From: Ectobacillus ponti
GTDB taxonomy: Bacteria; Bacillota; Bacilli; Bacillales; Bacillaceae_G
Assembly (NCBI RefSeq): GCF_024294785.1
Contig: NZ_JANCLT010000007.1
Coordinates: forward strand, 1-64,000
Direction of reading: 5' to 3'
DNA length: 64,000 nucleotides
Below are positions 15,415-24,975 of this stretch, one piece after another; positions within the stretch are counted from its first letter, which is position 1, and each line of letters begins with the position of its first letter. The notes under the pieces are model-generated. The model was not told where the DNA came from. It saw nothing but the letters and a program-made list of their open reading frames with translations, and did no database searches. The translations under genes were made by a program, and so were the position numbers.

Positions 15415-16324
15415 ATGGCTGCGGCTTGTGTATAACGAACTGCTGAAGATTATGAAACGGCGCGGATTCATCGCGCCGCTTGTGCTGTTGTATCTGCCGG
15501 TGCTTGTGCTTGGGAACTGGGATTATCTTGAATATCAGCAGCAGCTGAAGGCTGGTGACTGGCGGCAGCAGGTGCAGGAGGATATTGCGCATAAAAGATA
15601 TGAAATCCAAGGGGCAGCTGACAGTGCGACAGTGCAGGTGCTGCAGGAGCAAATCGCAGTGGGCGAGTATGAACTGCAGTATAATATCCCGCCTTACAGT
15701 GCCCACAGTGTAACGGGTTTCATGAACAGTTCCTCCGCGCTTATACCTTTAATTGGGATGTTTCTCATTTTCTACGCCAGCTCCATGGTGTCCAAGGAGC
15801 ACAGCCTGGGAACGATGAACTTTCTATTGGTAAGGCCGCCGTCCCGGATGGGTATTCTTGGCGCGAAATTTGCGTCATTGGCTGTTTTGTATATGCTGTT
15901 CAGCGTTGTGTTGCTATTCTATTCCTTTATACAGGGATTGTTTTTGTATGGACGGACCGCGATGACGGCGGTTGTGCTGCATGTCTCCGGCGGCACGGTG
16001 CAGGCGGAGAGCATGCTGGGGGCGACGCTGAAGGTGTATGTGCTGGATGCCCTGCCGCTGCTGCTGTTTGCAGCGCTGGCCTTTTCTATGTCGGCTGTGC
16101 TTCGCTCCAGCGGGCCGGCTCTAATCGTGACAGTGCTTCTGTTCGCGGCCAAGGGGTTGATTGCGGACCAGCTGAGCCGGTTTTCCTGGAGCAAGTATAT
16201 ATTCTTTGCCCATACAAACTTGTCCTGGAATCCTAATATATTTTCCGTCTTTGTTTTGCTCAGCTACCTGGCCTTGTTCCTGGGAGCAGCCCTATTCGTG
16301 TTTCAGCGGCGCGATGTCACCTGA
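15407..16324 (+). CDS. ABC-2 family permease
   Basis: A 305-residue partner of the preceding ATPase, with six predicted membrane helices. An N-terminal helix (about 21-38) is followed by a long extracytoplasmic loop rich in Gln and Glu (about 45-105), then five helices. The TTG start at 15407 lies seven bases after GGGAGGG, inside the ATPase gene. Layout fits ABC-2 exporters of the BcrB/NatB kind. Confidence 0.87.
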   Translation: MSRWLRLVYNELLKIMKRRGFIAPLVLLYLPVLVLGNWDYLEYQQQLKAGDWRQQVQEDIAHKRYEIQGAADSATVQVLQEQIAVGEYELQYNIPPYSAHSVTGFMNSSSALIPLIGMFLIFYASSMVSKEHSLGTMNFLLVRPPSRMGILGAKFASLAVLYMLFSVVLLFYSFIQGLFLYGRTAMTAVVLHVSGGTVQAESMLGATLKVYVLDALPLLLFAALAFSMSAVLRSSGPALIVTVLLFAAKGLIADQLSRFSWSKYIFFAHTNLSWNPNIFSVFVLLSYLALFLGAALFVFQRRDVT

Positions 16325-16384
16325 AGTATATCTTGTTCCAAAAAAAGGGAATCCTAATAGCAGTCAATTGAAGGAGTGATTGCT

Positions 16385-17920
16385 GTGAACGAGAACAACG
16401 AATCGAAGCAGATGCCGCGCTTTCCGGAGCCGTACTGGCGCGATTCCCACAAACTGCCGGCATTTCCGCGGCTGAATGAAAACCTGCATGTGGATGTGGC
16501 GGTCATCGGTGCCGGCATTTCCGGCATTACCACCGCCTATCTGCTTGCCAAAGAAGGGGTGAAGGTGGCCCTGCTTGATGCCGGGAAAATCCTGAATGGC
16601 ACGACGGGACATACGACAGCCAAGCTGACTGTCCAGCATAGTATGACTTATGCAGGACTCATTCAGACACATGGGCAGGAGAAGGCGAAGCAGTACTATG
16701 AGGCCAATCTTGCAGGATTGAATCTTGTGAAAGAGCTGGTGGAAAGCCACAGCATCGACTGCGATTTCAGCGAGCAGGAGTCCTGGATTTATGCCAATAC
16801 CCCATCCTACGGCAAGAAGTTGGAGCAGGAATTTGATGCCTATCAAAAGCTGGGGATTCCCGGTGAGATGAGAACCCGCCTGCCGTTTGAAATCCAGATA
16901 GAGAATGCCATCATGATGGGAGGACAAGCCCAATTCCATCCGTTGAAATACTTGTCCCACCTTGTGCGGGAGTTTCAGCTGATGGGCGGAATCGTGTATG
17001 AGAATACTGTCGCGGAGAATGTGGAGCCGGGCCCGCGCCCGCAGGTGCTGCTGCAGAACGGCCACCGGGTGCATTGCAGCTATGTCGTGAGCTCGTCCCA
17101 TTTCCCATTTTATGACGGAGGCGGCCTGTACTTCATGCGCATGTACGCGGACCGTTCCTACGTAGCCGCGATTAAACCGAAAAAGGAGTATCCGGGCGGC
17201 ATGTTTTCCAGCGTCGACAGCCCGGTCCGTTCCTTCCGGTATACGCCGATCAACGGGGAACAGCTGTTGCTCGTGGGCGGCGAGAACCATCGGACAGGCC
17301 AAGGGCCGGATACAATGGAGCACTATGAAAAGCTCCGGGATTTTGCAGAGGAGGTATTCGGAATTGAGGAGTTCACCTACAGATGGTCGGCGCAGGATTT
17401 GTTCACGCCTGACAATGTGCCGTATATCGGCCGTATCTCCTCCAAGCATGAGAACATCTTTGTCGCCACTGGCTACCGGAAGTGGGGCATGACGAGCGGA
17501 ACAGCAGCCGGTCTGATTTTACGCGATCTGATTACGAAAAAAGAGAGTCCGTATGAGGAGCTGTATACACCGCTGCGCTTCCATCCTGCGGCGGACGTGA
17601 AGCAGGTCGCGCTGAACAATGTGAATGTGGCGGCGCACTTTGTGGCGGGCAAGCTCGATGTTACCCGCAAGAAGATTGATGAGCTGGAGCCGGATGAAGG
17701 AGGAGTCGTGACCTTTGGCGGCAAACGGGCCGGCGCTTACCGGGATACGCAGGGCAAGCTGCACGTGGTGGACACGACCTGCACGCATCTGGGCTGTGAG
17801 GTCAATTGGAACAGCGGCGACCGGACGTGGGACTGCCCATGCCATGGATCGCGCTTTTCCTATGACGGCAGGGTGGTGGAAGGACCGGCTGACCAGCCGC
17901 TGAAGAAGCTGGACGCGTAG
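16385..17920 (+). CDS. yhfW: FAD-dependent oxidoreductase with C-terminal Rieske domain (YhfW-type)
   Basis: A 511-residue two-domain protein as in B. subtilis YhfW. Residues about 35-400 are a DAO-type FAD oxidoreductase (VDVAVIGAGISGITTAYLLAKEG dinucleotide fold; NIFVATGYRKWGMTSG near the end of the domain). Residues about 425-511 are a Rieske [2Fe-2S] domain with CTHLGC and CPCHGS ligands. The GTG at 16385 is chosen for its eight-base spacing to AAGGAG. The electron acceptor and substrate are unknown. A terminator follows. Confidence 0.92.
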   Translation: MNENNESKQMPRFPEPYWRDSHKLPAFPRLNENLHVDVAVIGAGISGITTAYLLAKEGVKVALLDAGKILNGTTGHTTAKLTVQHSMTYAGLIQTHGQEKAKQYYEANLAGLNLVKELVESHSIDCDFSEQESWIYANTPSYGKKLEQEFDAYQKLGIPGEMRTRLPFEIQIENAIMMGGQAQFHPLKYLSHLVREFQLMGGIVYENTVAENVEPGPRPQVLLQNGHRVHCSYVVSSSHFPFYDGGGLYFMRMYADRSYVAAIKPKKEYPGGMFSSVDSPVRSFRYTPINGEQLLLVGGENHRTGQGPDTMEHYEKLRDFAEEVFGIEEFTYRWSAQDLFTPDNVPYIGRISSKHENIFVATGYRKWGMTSGTAAGLILRDLITKKESPYEELYTPLRFHPAADVKQVALNNVNVAAHFVAGKLDVTRKKIDELEPDEGGVVTFGGKRAGAYRDTQGKLHVVDTTCTHLGCEVNWNSGDRTWDCPCHGSRFSYDGRVVEGPADQPLKKLDA

Positions 17921-17930
17921 AGAAGAAGAA

Positions 17931-17957
17931 ATGGGCTGCCAAAGGCAGTCCATTTTT
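17931..17957 (+). terminator. Terminator after yhfW-like gene
   Basis: ATGGGCTGCC / GGCAGTCCAT stem with an AAA loop and five Ts. Confidence 0.85.
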
Positions 17958-18116
17958 GTACAAATCACCACACCAGCTCTACTTGCTAAATGCCTCTTTT
18001 TGCCGGGATGCATCGGGGGAACCCGTCAAGTTTCCGAAATAACCCGACACGCTGGCTTGAAGAGACCGTCCCATGCCGTCACACATTCCTTGAACCCGCC
18101 AATCCGACATATATTT

Positions 18117-19376
18117 TCATAAATACAGCTGAATCCACTGCGGGGTGTCCCGCATGAAGCGCTGCCAAAACGGCAGCTCCCCTGAGGTGAAGCGCTCCGC
18201 CTGCTGAAAGTCCTGCTGCAGTGAGTCCCGCACCTGCTTGATAAACGCCCTGTCATAAATGAGGCAGTTGGATTCATCGTTCAGCAGGATGCTGCGCTGA
18301 TCCCAGTTCGTCGTCCCGATATCGGCAAACCGGCCGTCAATCAGAATGACTTTTCCATGGAAGAAGCCGTTTGTATATTGGTACACTGCAGCGCCGCTGC
18401 GCTGCAGCTTCTCCAGCAGCGGATACGACGGCGGCTGGGTGAACCAGGCATCGGTTGTTTTCGTGACAAGAATCCGGACCTGCACCCCCCGCTTCAGCGC
18501 CCGGTGCAGCGCCACGAGCAAGTAGGGCGGCGGCACAAAGTAGGGTGTTGCAATGGTAAGAGACTGCTTGGCACTGTCCACCCACTTCACCATCTCCCGC
18601 TCCAGCCCGCTTCCGGAGGAATATACATACTGATACGCTGTGCCGCCTGAAACGGGCGGTTTCTTCATGGTAACACGCTCTCCGTTGTCCTCCTGCCAAT
18701 CCCGCAGAAACTGCTGTTCCACTTCAGCGGTTCCGTTGCCAGTGACCCGTATATGGTAGTCCCGCCATCTTCCAAGCTTCTTGTTCTTGCCGAGGTATTC
18801 GTCTCCGATATTGAAGCCGCCGATATAGGAAATATGGCTGTCGATGGCGATCAGCCGTCTATGATTCCGCCGCTGCAGGCTGTAAAAGAAATGCGGCAGA
18901 CGGGTGCGCCGGCTGTAGGTGAAGGACACGCCGCTGTTTTCGAGGGAGCGGATGGTATCCTTTGTCAGCTTAAAGCCGCCGAGCAGGTCGGCGGACAGCT
19001 TCACCTCCACACCCTCGCTTGCCTTCTGCTGCAGCAGCTGCAGGAAACACTTGCCGATCTCATCGTTGCGGATAATAAAAAAATGGATATAAATCCGTGA
19101 TTTTGCCTCTGTCACATCCTGAAGCAGGGCATCGTACAAGTCCTTCCCGGTTGTATACAGCTGAAAATCACCCTCATATAAGGGAGTGGTCTGAAGTGGA
19201 TGCTCCCTTGTGTAAGCACGCTTTCCCAGTTTCACATCATAGTGCATCCACGTAAGCAGCACACTCAGCAGAATGGTAAACAGGAAGGAGCGGCGCAGCC
19301 ATTTCTTGATGATGTCCACCTCCGTTGTGAAACAGTTTCCGTTTATAGCCTGCGCAGTTTGGGAAGGAAAAATCAA
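18117..19376 (-). CDS. Cardiolipin synthase / phospholipase D family protein
   Basis: A protein of about 400-419 residues with one N-terminal membrane helix (about 30-45) and two PLD domains. The second HKD motif is canonical (H340-x-K342-x4-D347 in HGKVILID). The first reads H172-R-R174-x4-D179, with Arg in the Lys position. Minor Bacillus cardiolipin synthases of the YwiE/YwjE kind have this layout; they join two phosphatidylglycerols. The start is uncertain: TTG at 19376, or an in-frame GTG about 19 codons in whose ribosome site is too close. Confidence 0.85.
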   Translation of the reverse strand: MIFPSQTAQAINGNCFTTEVDIIKKWLRRSFLFTILLSVLLTWMHYDVKLGKRAYTREHPLQTTPLYEGDFQLYTTGKDLYDALLQDVTEAKSRIYIHFFIIRNDEIGKCFLQLLQQKASEGVEVKLSADLLGGFKLTKDTIRSLENSGVSFTYSRRTRLPHFFYSLQRRNHRRLIAIDSHISYIGGFNIGDEYLGKNKKLGRWRDYHIRVTGNGTAEVEQQFLRDWQEDNGERVTMKKPPVSGGTAYQYVYSSGSGLEREMVKWVDSAKQSLTIATPYFVPPPYLLVALHRALKRGVQVRILVTKTTDAWFTQPPSYPLLEKLQRSGAAVYQYTNGFFHGKVILIDGRFADIGTTNWDQRSILLNDESNCLIYDRAFIKQVRDSLQQDFQQAERFTSGELPFWQRFMRDTPQWIQLYL

Positions 19377-19449
19377 TCTGCGGTGTTTACGGAAAATGCA
19401 TTCATGAAATAACTGAAGCTAAATACAGTAGTAAGGAGGAGGGATACCA

Positions 19450-19887
19450 TTGCAGCTTCCGGGAGTGCAGCAGCAGGATGGCAGCTGGTATGTGCTCGAT
19501 GAGGAGTTTCCGTGGGATGTAAGGGATGTGAAACGGGACATTTTCTCATTGGTGCCGTACCGTGACACGACTGTTTTGTTTTGTGATACATGTGAAGCGA
19601 ACCGTGTGCTGTCGGGACTCGGAGAAGAGGAGGAGGAGTTTCTGTTTCCGCTTGCGGGCTTGTATCATAAGGAGCGCCGCCTCATCTTCGTGTTTATGTG
19701 GGAGGAATATGAGCAGATGCTCGAAACCGTGCTTCATGAATTGCGTCATGATATGCAATATGAGCAGCAGGAAAAGAAGGCATTCTTTCACCAGGAGAAG
19801 GATAGGCACTATGAAGAAAGATGGATTGAACAGGATGCCCGGATGTTTGCCCGCCTGAAAATCCAGGAGTTTTTGGACCGGGCTTAA
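19450..19887 (+). CDS. Small HExxH putative metallopeptidase (DUF3920-like)
   Basis: A 145-residue cytoplasmic protein with the zinc-peptidase-type motif HELRH at residues 96-100 within a predicted helix, and C-terminal acidic residues (HYEERWIEQDA) that could give the third ligand. It resembles DUF3920 proteins of Bacillus. No signal peptide. Starts with TTG after AAGGAGGAGGG. Function unproven; the HExxH is the only functional clue. Confidence 0.7.
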   Translation: MQLPGVQQQDGSWYVLDEEFPWDVRDVKRDIFSLVPYRDTTVLFCDTCEANRVLSGLGEEEEEFLFPLAGLYHKERRLIFVFMWEEYEQMLETVLHELRHDMQYEQQEKKAFFHQEKDRHYEERWIEQDARMFARLKIQEFLDRA

Positions 19888-20038
19888 CGGTACAATGCCG
19901 GAGTAATCGCAGAGAAGTGTATCGGGAATCAGTGCAACCAATTCTTCGCCGCCGTGACGGATTGTCAGGGCGGTTTCTTTCTGTACCGCCGCTTCCATTC
20001 TTGTATTCCTTTCAGCGCAGGATAAACGGCTGTCTTGG

Positions 20039-20069
20039 CAAAAAAAGAAAGTGAGGAATTCCTCACTCT
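20039..20069 (-). terminator. Terminator of the peptidase E unit
   Basis: On the minus strand, AGTGAGGAATTCCTCACT is a perfect palindrome followed by TTCTTTTTT. Confidence 0.85.
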
Positions 20070-20758
20070 CCGAGATTATGCATGGGCAGCTTTGCTTCTA
20101 CTGCTTTTCCGTCCTGCAGGGAAACACGGTAGGCAGCTGCTTCGGGGCGGGAGCAGATGGCCCTCTGCACAGCTGTGCCGACAAAATGGACAGCGGCCCC
20201 GTCATCCATGGCGAGCCCGTCCTGCAGCTGTCCTCTTTGGATGCATTGCAGATAGGCAGGGCGCCGGTCTGCCTCACCGTCATAATGCGGCGTGTTGCTG
20301 CCAGGCAGGAATCCGAGTGCCTGGATCGGGGTCAGCCTGCCGGGCACGGAATCGGTCAGGCCTTCCTCGAACCAGCAGATGGAGCCGGCGCTGATGCCCG
20401 CTAAAAGAATGCCCTTCTCCCAAGCCTCGCGCAGAATGGCATCCAATCCCCATTCCCGCCACAGAGCCAGCAGATTGCGGGAGTTTCCGCCGCCGACATA
20501 GAGAATGTCCTGATCCAGCAGAAAGCTCCGCAGGTCCGCGATTTCGAGGCGGAGCAGCGACAGATGAGACGGCACACAGGATTCTTTTTCAAAGAAACGA
20601 TAAAACCTGGCGATATAATCCTCAGAATCGCCGCTTGCGGTCGGAATAAAACAAATCTTCGGCACGGCCTTGCCCGCTTGTGCCAAAATGTAGCGGTCCA
20701 GCAAAGGATTGTCCGGCTCCATGGAAAAGCCGCCGCCTCCCATTGCAATAATCTGCAT
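20063..20758 (-). CDS. Peptidase E (S51 family, YgaJ-type)
   Basis: A 231-residue peptidase-E-family protein. Family features are the N-terminal IIAMGGGGFS, the YVGGGNSRNLL segment and the nucleophile Ser in GISAGSICWF, with a following PHYDGEADRRP segment. Characterised relatives are dipeptidases cleaving after Asp, but specificity is not assured. The ATG follows AAGGAGGAG. It lies 53 bases downstream of the MFS gene with a hairpin between, so it may be partly cotranscribed with it. Confidence 0.88.
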   Translation of the reverse strand: MQIIAMGGGGFSMEPDNPLLDRYILAQAGKAVPKICFIPTASGDSEDYIARFYRFFEKESCVPSHLSLLRLEIADLRSFLLDQDILYVGGGNSRNLLALWREWGLDAILREAWEKGILLAGISAGSICWFEEGLTDSVPGRLTPIQALGFLPGSNTPHYDGEADRRPAYLQCIQRGQLQDGLAMDDGAAVHFVGTAVQRAICSRPEAAAYRVSLQDGKAVEAKLPMHNLGE

Positions 20759-20772
20759 CCATACTCCTCCTT

Positions 20773-20804
20773 AAGAAGCAAGGGACTGCCGAATGGCAAT
20801 CCCT
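20773..20804 (-). terminator. Hairpin between MFS and peptidase E genes
   Basis: GGGATTGCC / GGCAGTCCC stem without a proper T-run, so probably a leaky terminator or mRNA-stabilising stem. Confidence 0.5.
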
Positions 20805-20811
20805 CACGCTG

Positions 20812-22035
20812 TTAGATGTGCTTTCGGGCTTTGGCATATACCCAAACGACCGGCAGATACAGAAGGCCGGCCAAAAACAGGGAGGCCCGAATCGTGTAAC
20901 GTGTCCCGACGGCTCCGACAACCGGTCCGCCAAGAGATTGGCCCAAGGCATTGCCCTGGCTCATGAGAGACAGAATGGTCGCCCGTGACTGGCTCGGGAT
21001 ATTTTGGTTCAGCCATGTATCATACAGCGGTCCGGCTACCGTGCTGACCATGGTCAGCAGCAGGATGCTGATGAGGCCGATTGGAAAGCTGTTTGCCAAG
21101 GCGAACATTGCAATGAGCAGGACGCGGAGCAGGGTAAGGGACATCAGCATCCCAACGGTATGCTGCACCTTATCCAAATCCAGGCGTTTCTCCGCAAGCG
21201 CCGCCGCGAAATAGGAAAGAACGCTGCCGGCAATGCTGATGAGGCCGAACCAGACAGCCGGCGTCAGGTCAAACCAATCCGGAAAGTGCAGCGCCATCAG
21301 GAAGTTCGCTTCCCACAGGCGGTCAAAGCCTTCTGAACCGGCACCGGCAAACAGGGTGCCGAGCAAAAGCGCCATGAGAATGGGGCTGCGGCGGACAAAG
21401 GAGGCGCCGCTTTTGAATGTGGCACCGGCTTCCTTCCAGTCGTCCTTTGCGCTGCGGTCCACTTGCTGAAACTGTGTTTCTTTCATTTTTAAAATCAAAA
21501 ACAGCGCCAGCAGCAGATACAGTGCACCGCCGACGATATAAGGCAAATTCAGTATGATGGAAGACAGTCCGACACTGAGCAGGATGCCGATTACATTGGC
21601 GGCCTGGTCAATCCGGCTGGCGCGCAGAAAAATGCTTCCCACATGCGATTCTCCAACTTCGTCCGTCAGCCAGGCAGAAGCTGCCCCGCTCAGGAAGGTT
21701 TCGCCGACACCGCGGATAATTTCCGCAATAACCACACCGGCAAACAGGGAGAGCAGGCCGAAGGTATAGGGAACCGTGCCTTCAAGCACATAGGCAATGC
21801 CAATGATAATGGTGCCGGTGATGACAGAAAAACGGCGTCCCCGCGTATCGGCAAACACACCGGTCGGAATCTCAAATAAAAGCACCGTCAGCTCCAGAAA
21901 TGTGCCGATCAATACGAGCTGCAGCGGATTCAGGCCAAGGCCTGTTACATAATACAAAGCGTAGGTAGTGAACATGATCGCATTTGCCAGCTGCATGACA
22001 GCTCTCATTGCGATGTAAACACGAGATGCGTGCAT
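20812..22035 (-). CDS. MFS exporter
   Basis: A 407-residue major-facilitator protein with twelve predicted helices. The motif-A-like loop GVFADTRGRRFSV follows helix 2. Its overall layout (MHASRVYIAMRAVMQLANAIMFTTYALYY) resembles drug-efflux MFS proteins of Bacillus. The ribosome site (AAAGGG, 14 bases from the ATG) is weak. Upstream there is a 15-codon leader with a perfect ribosome site and a 9-bp hairpin, so expression may be controlled by translation attenuation. Confidence 0.88.
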   Translation of the reverse strand: MHASRVYIAMRAVMQLANAIMFTTYALYYVTGLGLNPLQLVLIGTFLELTVLLFEIPTGVFADTRGRRFSVITGTIIIGIAYVLEGTVPYTFGLLSLFAGVVIAEIIRGVGETFLSGAASAWLTDEVGESHVGSIFLRASRIDQAANVIGILLSVGLSSIILNLPYIVGGALYLLLALFLILKMKETQFQQVDRSAKDDWKEAGATFKSGASFVRRSPILMALLLGTLFAGAGSEGFDRLWEANFLMALHFPDWFDLTPAVWFGLISIAGSVLSYFAAALAEKRLDLDKVQHTVGMLMSLTLLRVLLIAMFALANSFPIGLISILLLTMVSTVAGPLYDTWLNQNIPSQSRATILSLMSQGNALGQSLGGPVVGAVGTRYTIRASLFLAGLLYLPVVWVYAKARKHI

Positions 22036-22058
22036 AGGAAAAATCGCCCTTTCTTATA

Positions 22059-22091
22059 TGGCGGCACGCATAGGATTGTTCCGGCATGCCG
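22059..22091 (-). promoter_or_regulatory. Hairpin between leader peptide and MFS gene
   Basis: On the minus strand GCGGCATGC pairs with GCGTGCCGC (nine pairs, one G-U) around a 14-base loop, starting three bases after the leader stop. No T-run follows. Confidence 0.6.
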
Positions 22092-22094
22092 CAC

Positions 22095-22142
22095 TTAGAT
22101 GGTGGTTACCTCTTGAACAAGCATGTTTGGTGTTTTTGACAT
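22095..22142 (-). CDS. 15-residue leader peptide MSKTPNMLVQEVTTI
   Basis: AAAAAAGGAGGAATTTCCC is followed by an ATG and a 15-codon frame ending in TAA. The ribosome site is much better than that of the MFS gene 60 bases downstream. Its arrangement, short ORF then stem-loop then efflux gene, is like antibiotic-inducible attenuators upstream of resistance genes such as erm, vmlR and bmrCD. The inferred role is ribosome-stalling control of the MFS exporter. No similarity to a known leader is recognised. Confidence 0.65.
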   Translation of the reverse strand: MSKTPNMLVQEVTTI

Positions 22143-22273
22143 GGGAAATTCCTCCTTTTTTCAGATAATGGAATTGTATACAAATTTCTGGGAGACGGCA
22201 ATATGTTTCTAGAAAAGCATCAGGGAGGGGAGTGTTTATGATACAATACGAATAAAACCAATCTGGAGGTCTT

Positions 22274-22906
22274 ATGCAAAAACGGATCGCAATTTTAGAT
22301 ATTGTGTGCTATGTGGTGCTGCCGCTTGTCGTGTGGAACCTGTTCCGCAAGCCGCTCGGCGACTATACGGCCATGCTGGTGACAACAGTGCCCGGCATCT
22401 TATATTCGGTGTACCGCTTCAAAGCGGAAAAACGCATTAACTTCGGCGGCATGTTTTTGCTCGGCAATCTCATTGTGACGACACTGATTAATATATTGGC
22501 GGGCTCGGCGCTGCAGATGCTGTGGAACAACGTGTTCTATTTGTACGGGCTTGGTTTGTTCTTCCTGGTAAGTATTTTTGTGAAACGGCCATTGTTTCTG
22601 TACTTCGCACTGGATGTGGTGGAGCTGCAGGGCTATGACCGCAAAGCGGTGAAGGCCTTCTTTTTGGAGAAAAAGGTGTACCGCCTCTTCGTTCTCATTA
22701 CATTGGTGTTTGCCTTGCGGGATGCCGGCCTTGCTGCGCTGAAGATGCAGCTGATTCATCAGTATGGAGTAGATGCGTTCAGCAAGGCGATTGTGCTGCG
22801 CCAGGGGCTGAACTGGGGCATGGGCATTGTGGCGGCAATCGGGATGGCCTATATCTTCAAATTGGCTGAGCCTGCGGGTGTATTTGCAAAGAGTGAGGAA
22901 GCGTAA
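22274..22906 (+). CDS. VC0807-family integral membrane protein
   Basis: A 210-residue membrane protein with about six helices, matching the VC0807 family of uncharacterised proteins (LDIVCYVVLPLVVWNL at the N-terminus, the TTVPGILYSVYRF segment, and the polar FLEKKVYRLF loop). The ATG follows CTGGAGGTCTT. Function unknown. Convergent with glmS across a shared terminator. Confidence 0.75.
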   Translation: MQKRIAILDIVCYVVLPLVVWNLFRKPLGDYTAMLVTTVPGILYSVYRFKAEKRINFGGMFLLGNLIVTTLINILAGSALQMLWNNVFYLYGLGLFFLVSIFVKRPLFLYFALDVVELQGYDRKAVKAFFLEKKVYRLFVLITLVFALRDAGLAALKMQLIHQYGVDAFSKAIVLRQGLNWGMGIVAAIGMAYIFKLAEPAGVFAKSEEA

Positions 22907-22923
22907 GAGAAGAAAGGACGCGG

Positions 22924-22955
22924 AAAAGGAGCCCCGGCAACGGAGCTCCTTTTCT
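22924..22955. terminator. Bidirectional terminator
   Basis: AAAAGGAGC / GCTCCTTTT stem with A and T tails on both sides, between the convergent VC0807-type gene and glmS. Confidence 0.8.
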
Positions 22956-22963
22956 GTATCATA

Positions 22964-24766
22964 TTATTCAACTGTCACACTCTTGGCAAGATTGCGCGGC
23001 TTATCAATATCACATCCGCGTTGGCGGGCGGCATAGTAAGCAATCAGCTGCAGCGGCACAACAGAGACAAACGGGGTGAACAAGTCGAGCACGTGCGGCA
23101 GGACAAGGCGGTCGTTGATTTGCTCCAGCCCTTCCATGCTGATGATGCAGGCATTGGCGCCGCGGGCGATGACCTCCTGCACGTTTCCGCGAATGCCAAG
23201 ATTCACGTGCTGTTGTGTTGTCAGGGCAATGATTGGTGTTCGATTCTCAATCAGGGCAATGGTGCCATGCTTGAGCTCTCCGCCGGCAAAGCCCTCGGCT
23301 TGGATATAGGAAATTTCCTTCAGCTTCAAAGACCCTTCCAGACATACATAGTAGTCCACGGCGCGGCCGATGAAGAAGCAATTCCGGGAAACAGACAGAT
23401 ATTCCTCGGCAATTTGCTCCATTTCCTCCTTCTCATTGCACAAGGTTTCCATGGCATTGGCGACAAGGCCCAGCTCCTGCGTCACATCAAACGGCACGGA
23501 GCTGCCCTTTGCTCTTGCCAAATCCACCGCCAGTATCGCCAATACCGCCATCTGGGCTGTATAAGCCTTTGTGGAGGCTACCGCAATTTCCGGTCCCGCA
23601 TGGAGCAGCAGGGTATAGTCGGCCTCGCGGGAGAGGGTGGAGCCCGGAACATTTGTAATGGTCAGTGTCTTGTAACCCAGCTCCTTAACCTGTACAAGCA
23701 CCGCGCGGCTGTCGGCCGTTTCTCCGCTTTGCGAAATGAAAATGAACAGCGGCTTTTGGGACAGAAGCGGCATATTATAGGAGAACTCGCTGGCAACAAA
23801 CACCTCCGTATGCACCCTGGCAATTTTCTCAATAAACTCTTTTCCGATCAACCCGGCATTATAGCTTGTGCCTGCGGCGATGATATAGATTCTGTCCACG
23901 TCCAACAGTGCTTGCCGGATGTCCGAATCGATTTCCAGCTCATTCTTGTCGTTGGAATACTCTTGGATAATTTTCCGGATGACAGGGGGCTGTTCGTCAA
24001 TTTCCTTCAGCATATAGTGTTCATACGTGCCTTTTTCAATATCGCTGGCATCTAGCAGCGCTTCGTAAGGCGCTCTCTCAATGAGGTGGCCGGCGGCATC
24101 CTTGATCTGGATGCTGTTCTCTGTCAAAATAACTGTTTCCTGATCCATTAATTCTACATACTGGCTTGTGACCTGCAGCATGGCCATCGCATCACTGGCA
24201 ACAACATTGAAGCCGTCTCCAAGACCGACAAGCAGCGGACTCTTGTTCTTGGCTACATAGATGACTTCCGGGTCCTCCGCATCAAGAAGCGCAATGGCGT
24301 AAGAGCCTTTCAACAGTGACAGCACGTTTCGGAATGCCTCTTCAGCTGCTGCTCCTTCCTGCACAAGCTTATCAATCAGTTGGACGACAACCTCGGTATC
24401 GGTATCGCTCTGCAAGGAGATTCCCTGCAGATACTCGTTATACAGGAGCGTGTAGTTTTCAATGACGCCATTGTGAACCAAAGTAAACCGGCCGGATGCG
24501 CTCTGGTGCGGATGCGCATTCACCCGGCTTGGGATGCCATGCGTTGCCCAGCGCGTATGGCCGATGCCTACGGGAGCATCCACAGTTGTGTCTACAGCTT
24601 CACGCAGCTGTGCGATGCGTCCTTTTTCCTTGAAAATATGCACGCCAGCTTCGTTTAGCAGGGCAATCCCCGCGGAATCATACCCGCGATATTCCAGCTT
24701 CTCAAGACCGCGCAGCAAAATTTCCTTGCAGTTCTGCTGCCCAACATATCCGACAATTCCACACAT
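22964..24766 (-). CDS. glmS: Glutamine--fructose-6-phosphate aminotransferase
   Basis: A full-length 600-residue enzyme making glucosamine-6-phosphate, the first step to UDP-GlcNAc and peptidoglycan. Catalytic Cys2 follows the initiator (MCGIVGYVG) in the N-terminal glutaminase domain (about 1-235). Two SIS isomerase domains follow (about 285-425 and 455-590; [19 protein letters not shown]), ending in [11 protein letters not shown] as usual. The ATG has GAGGA nine bases upstream. A glmS ribozyme lies in the leader. Confidence 0.98.
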   Translation of the reverse strand: MCGIVGYVGQQNCKEILLRGLEKLEYRGYDSAGIALLNEAGVHIFKEKGRIAQLREAVDTTVDAPVGIGHTRWATHGIPSRVNAHPHQSASGRFTLVHNGVIENYTLLYNEYLQGISLQSDTDTEVVVQLIDKLVQEGAAAEEAFRNVLSLLKGSYAIALLDAEDPEVIYVAKNKSPLLVGLGDGFNVVASDAMAMLQVTSQYVELMDQETVILTENSIQIKDAAGHLIERAPYEALLDASDIEKGTYEHYMLKEIDEQPPVIRKIIQEYSNDKNELEIDSDIRQALLDVDRIYIIAAGTSYNAGLIGKEFIEKIARVHTEVFVASEFSYNMPLLSQKPLFIFISQSGETADSRAVLVQVKELGYKTLTITNVPGSTLSREADYTLLLHAGPEIAVASTKAYTAQMAVLAILAVDLARAKGSSVPFDVTQELGLVANAMETLCNEKEEMEQIAEEYLSVSRNCFFIGRAVDYYVCLEGSLKLKEISYIQAEGFAGGELKHGTIALIENRTPIIALTTQQHVNLGIRGNVQEVIARGANACIISMEGLEQINDRLVLPHVLDLFTPFVSVVPLQLIAYYAARQRGCDIDKPRNLAKSVTVE

Positions 24767-24809
24767 AAGCCATTCCTCTTTCTTTGTTTAGACTTGGATC
24801 CTTGCGATT

Positions 24810-24962
24810 ATATTCCCCTATTTGTGCAAAGGGTTACCCCCTTGTTTTACAAGAGAATTTGACGGCTGCAATCGCTGCAGCCGGGAGGCATCCGCCGAAT
24901 GCTCGATAAACCTCCTCCTCGTCAGCTGAATGACAGACCGTTTCATTCAGCTCAGGCGCTGT
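24810..24962 (-). ncRNA. glmS ribozyme/riboswitch
   Basis: On the minus strand the leader contains the self-cleaving core: AGCGCC at the cleavage-site end (24960), the invariant GACGAGGAGGAGGTT-ATCGA and TTCGGCGGATGCCTCCCGGCTG segments, and the pseudoknot part GGGGGTAACCCTTTGCA near 24820-24835. Glucosamine-6-phosphate triggers cleavage in this class, lowering glmS mRNA. Confidence 0.95.
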
Positions 24963-24975
24963 TCAGTACACATTC

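Noticed and set aside
17958-18116. Possible small gene between yhfW-like and cls-like genes
   Set aside because: No frame has both a ribosome site and plausible composition; left as intergenic.
19546-19998. Minus-strand frame of 150 codons opposite the HExxH gene
   Set aside because: Its first 40 codons have a fair ribosome site and look protein-like, but the rest is the antisense of a better-supported gene. At most a short peptide might exist; not called.
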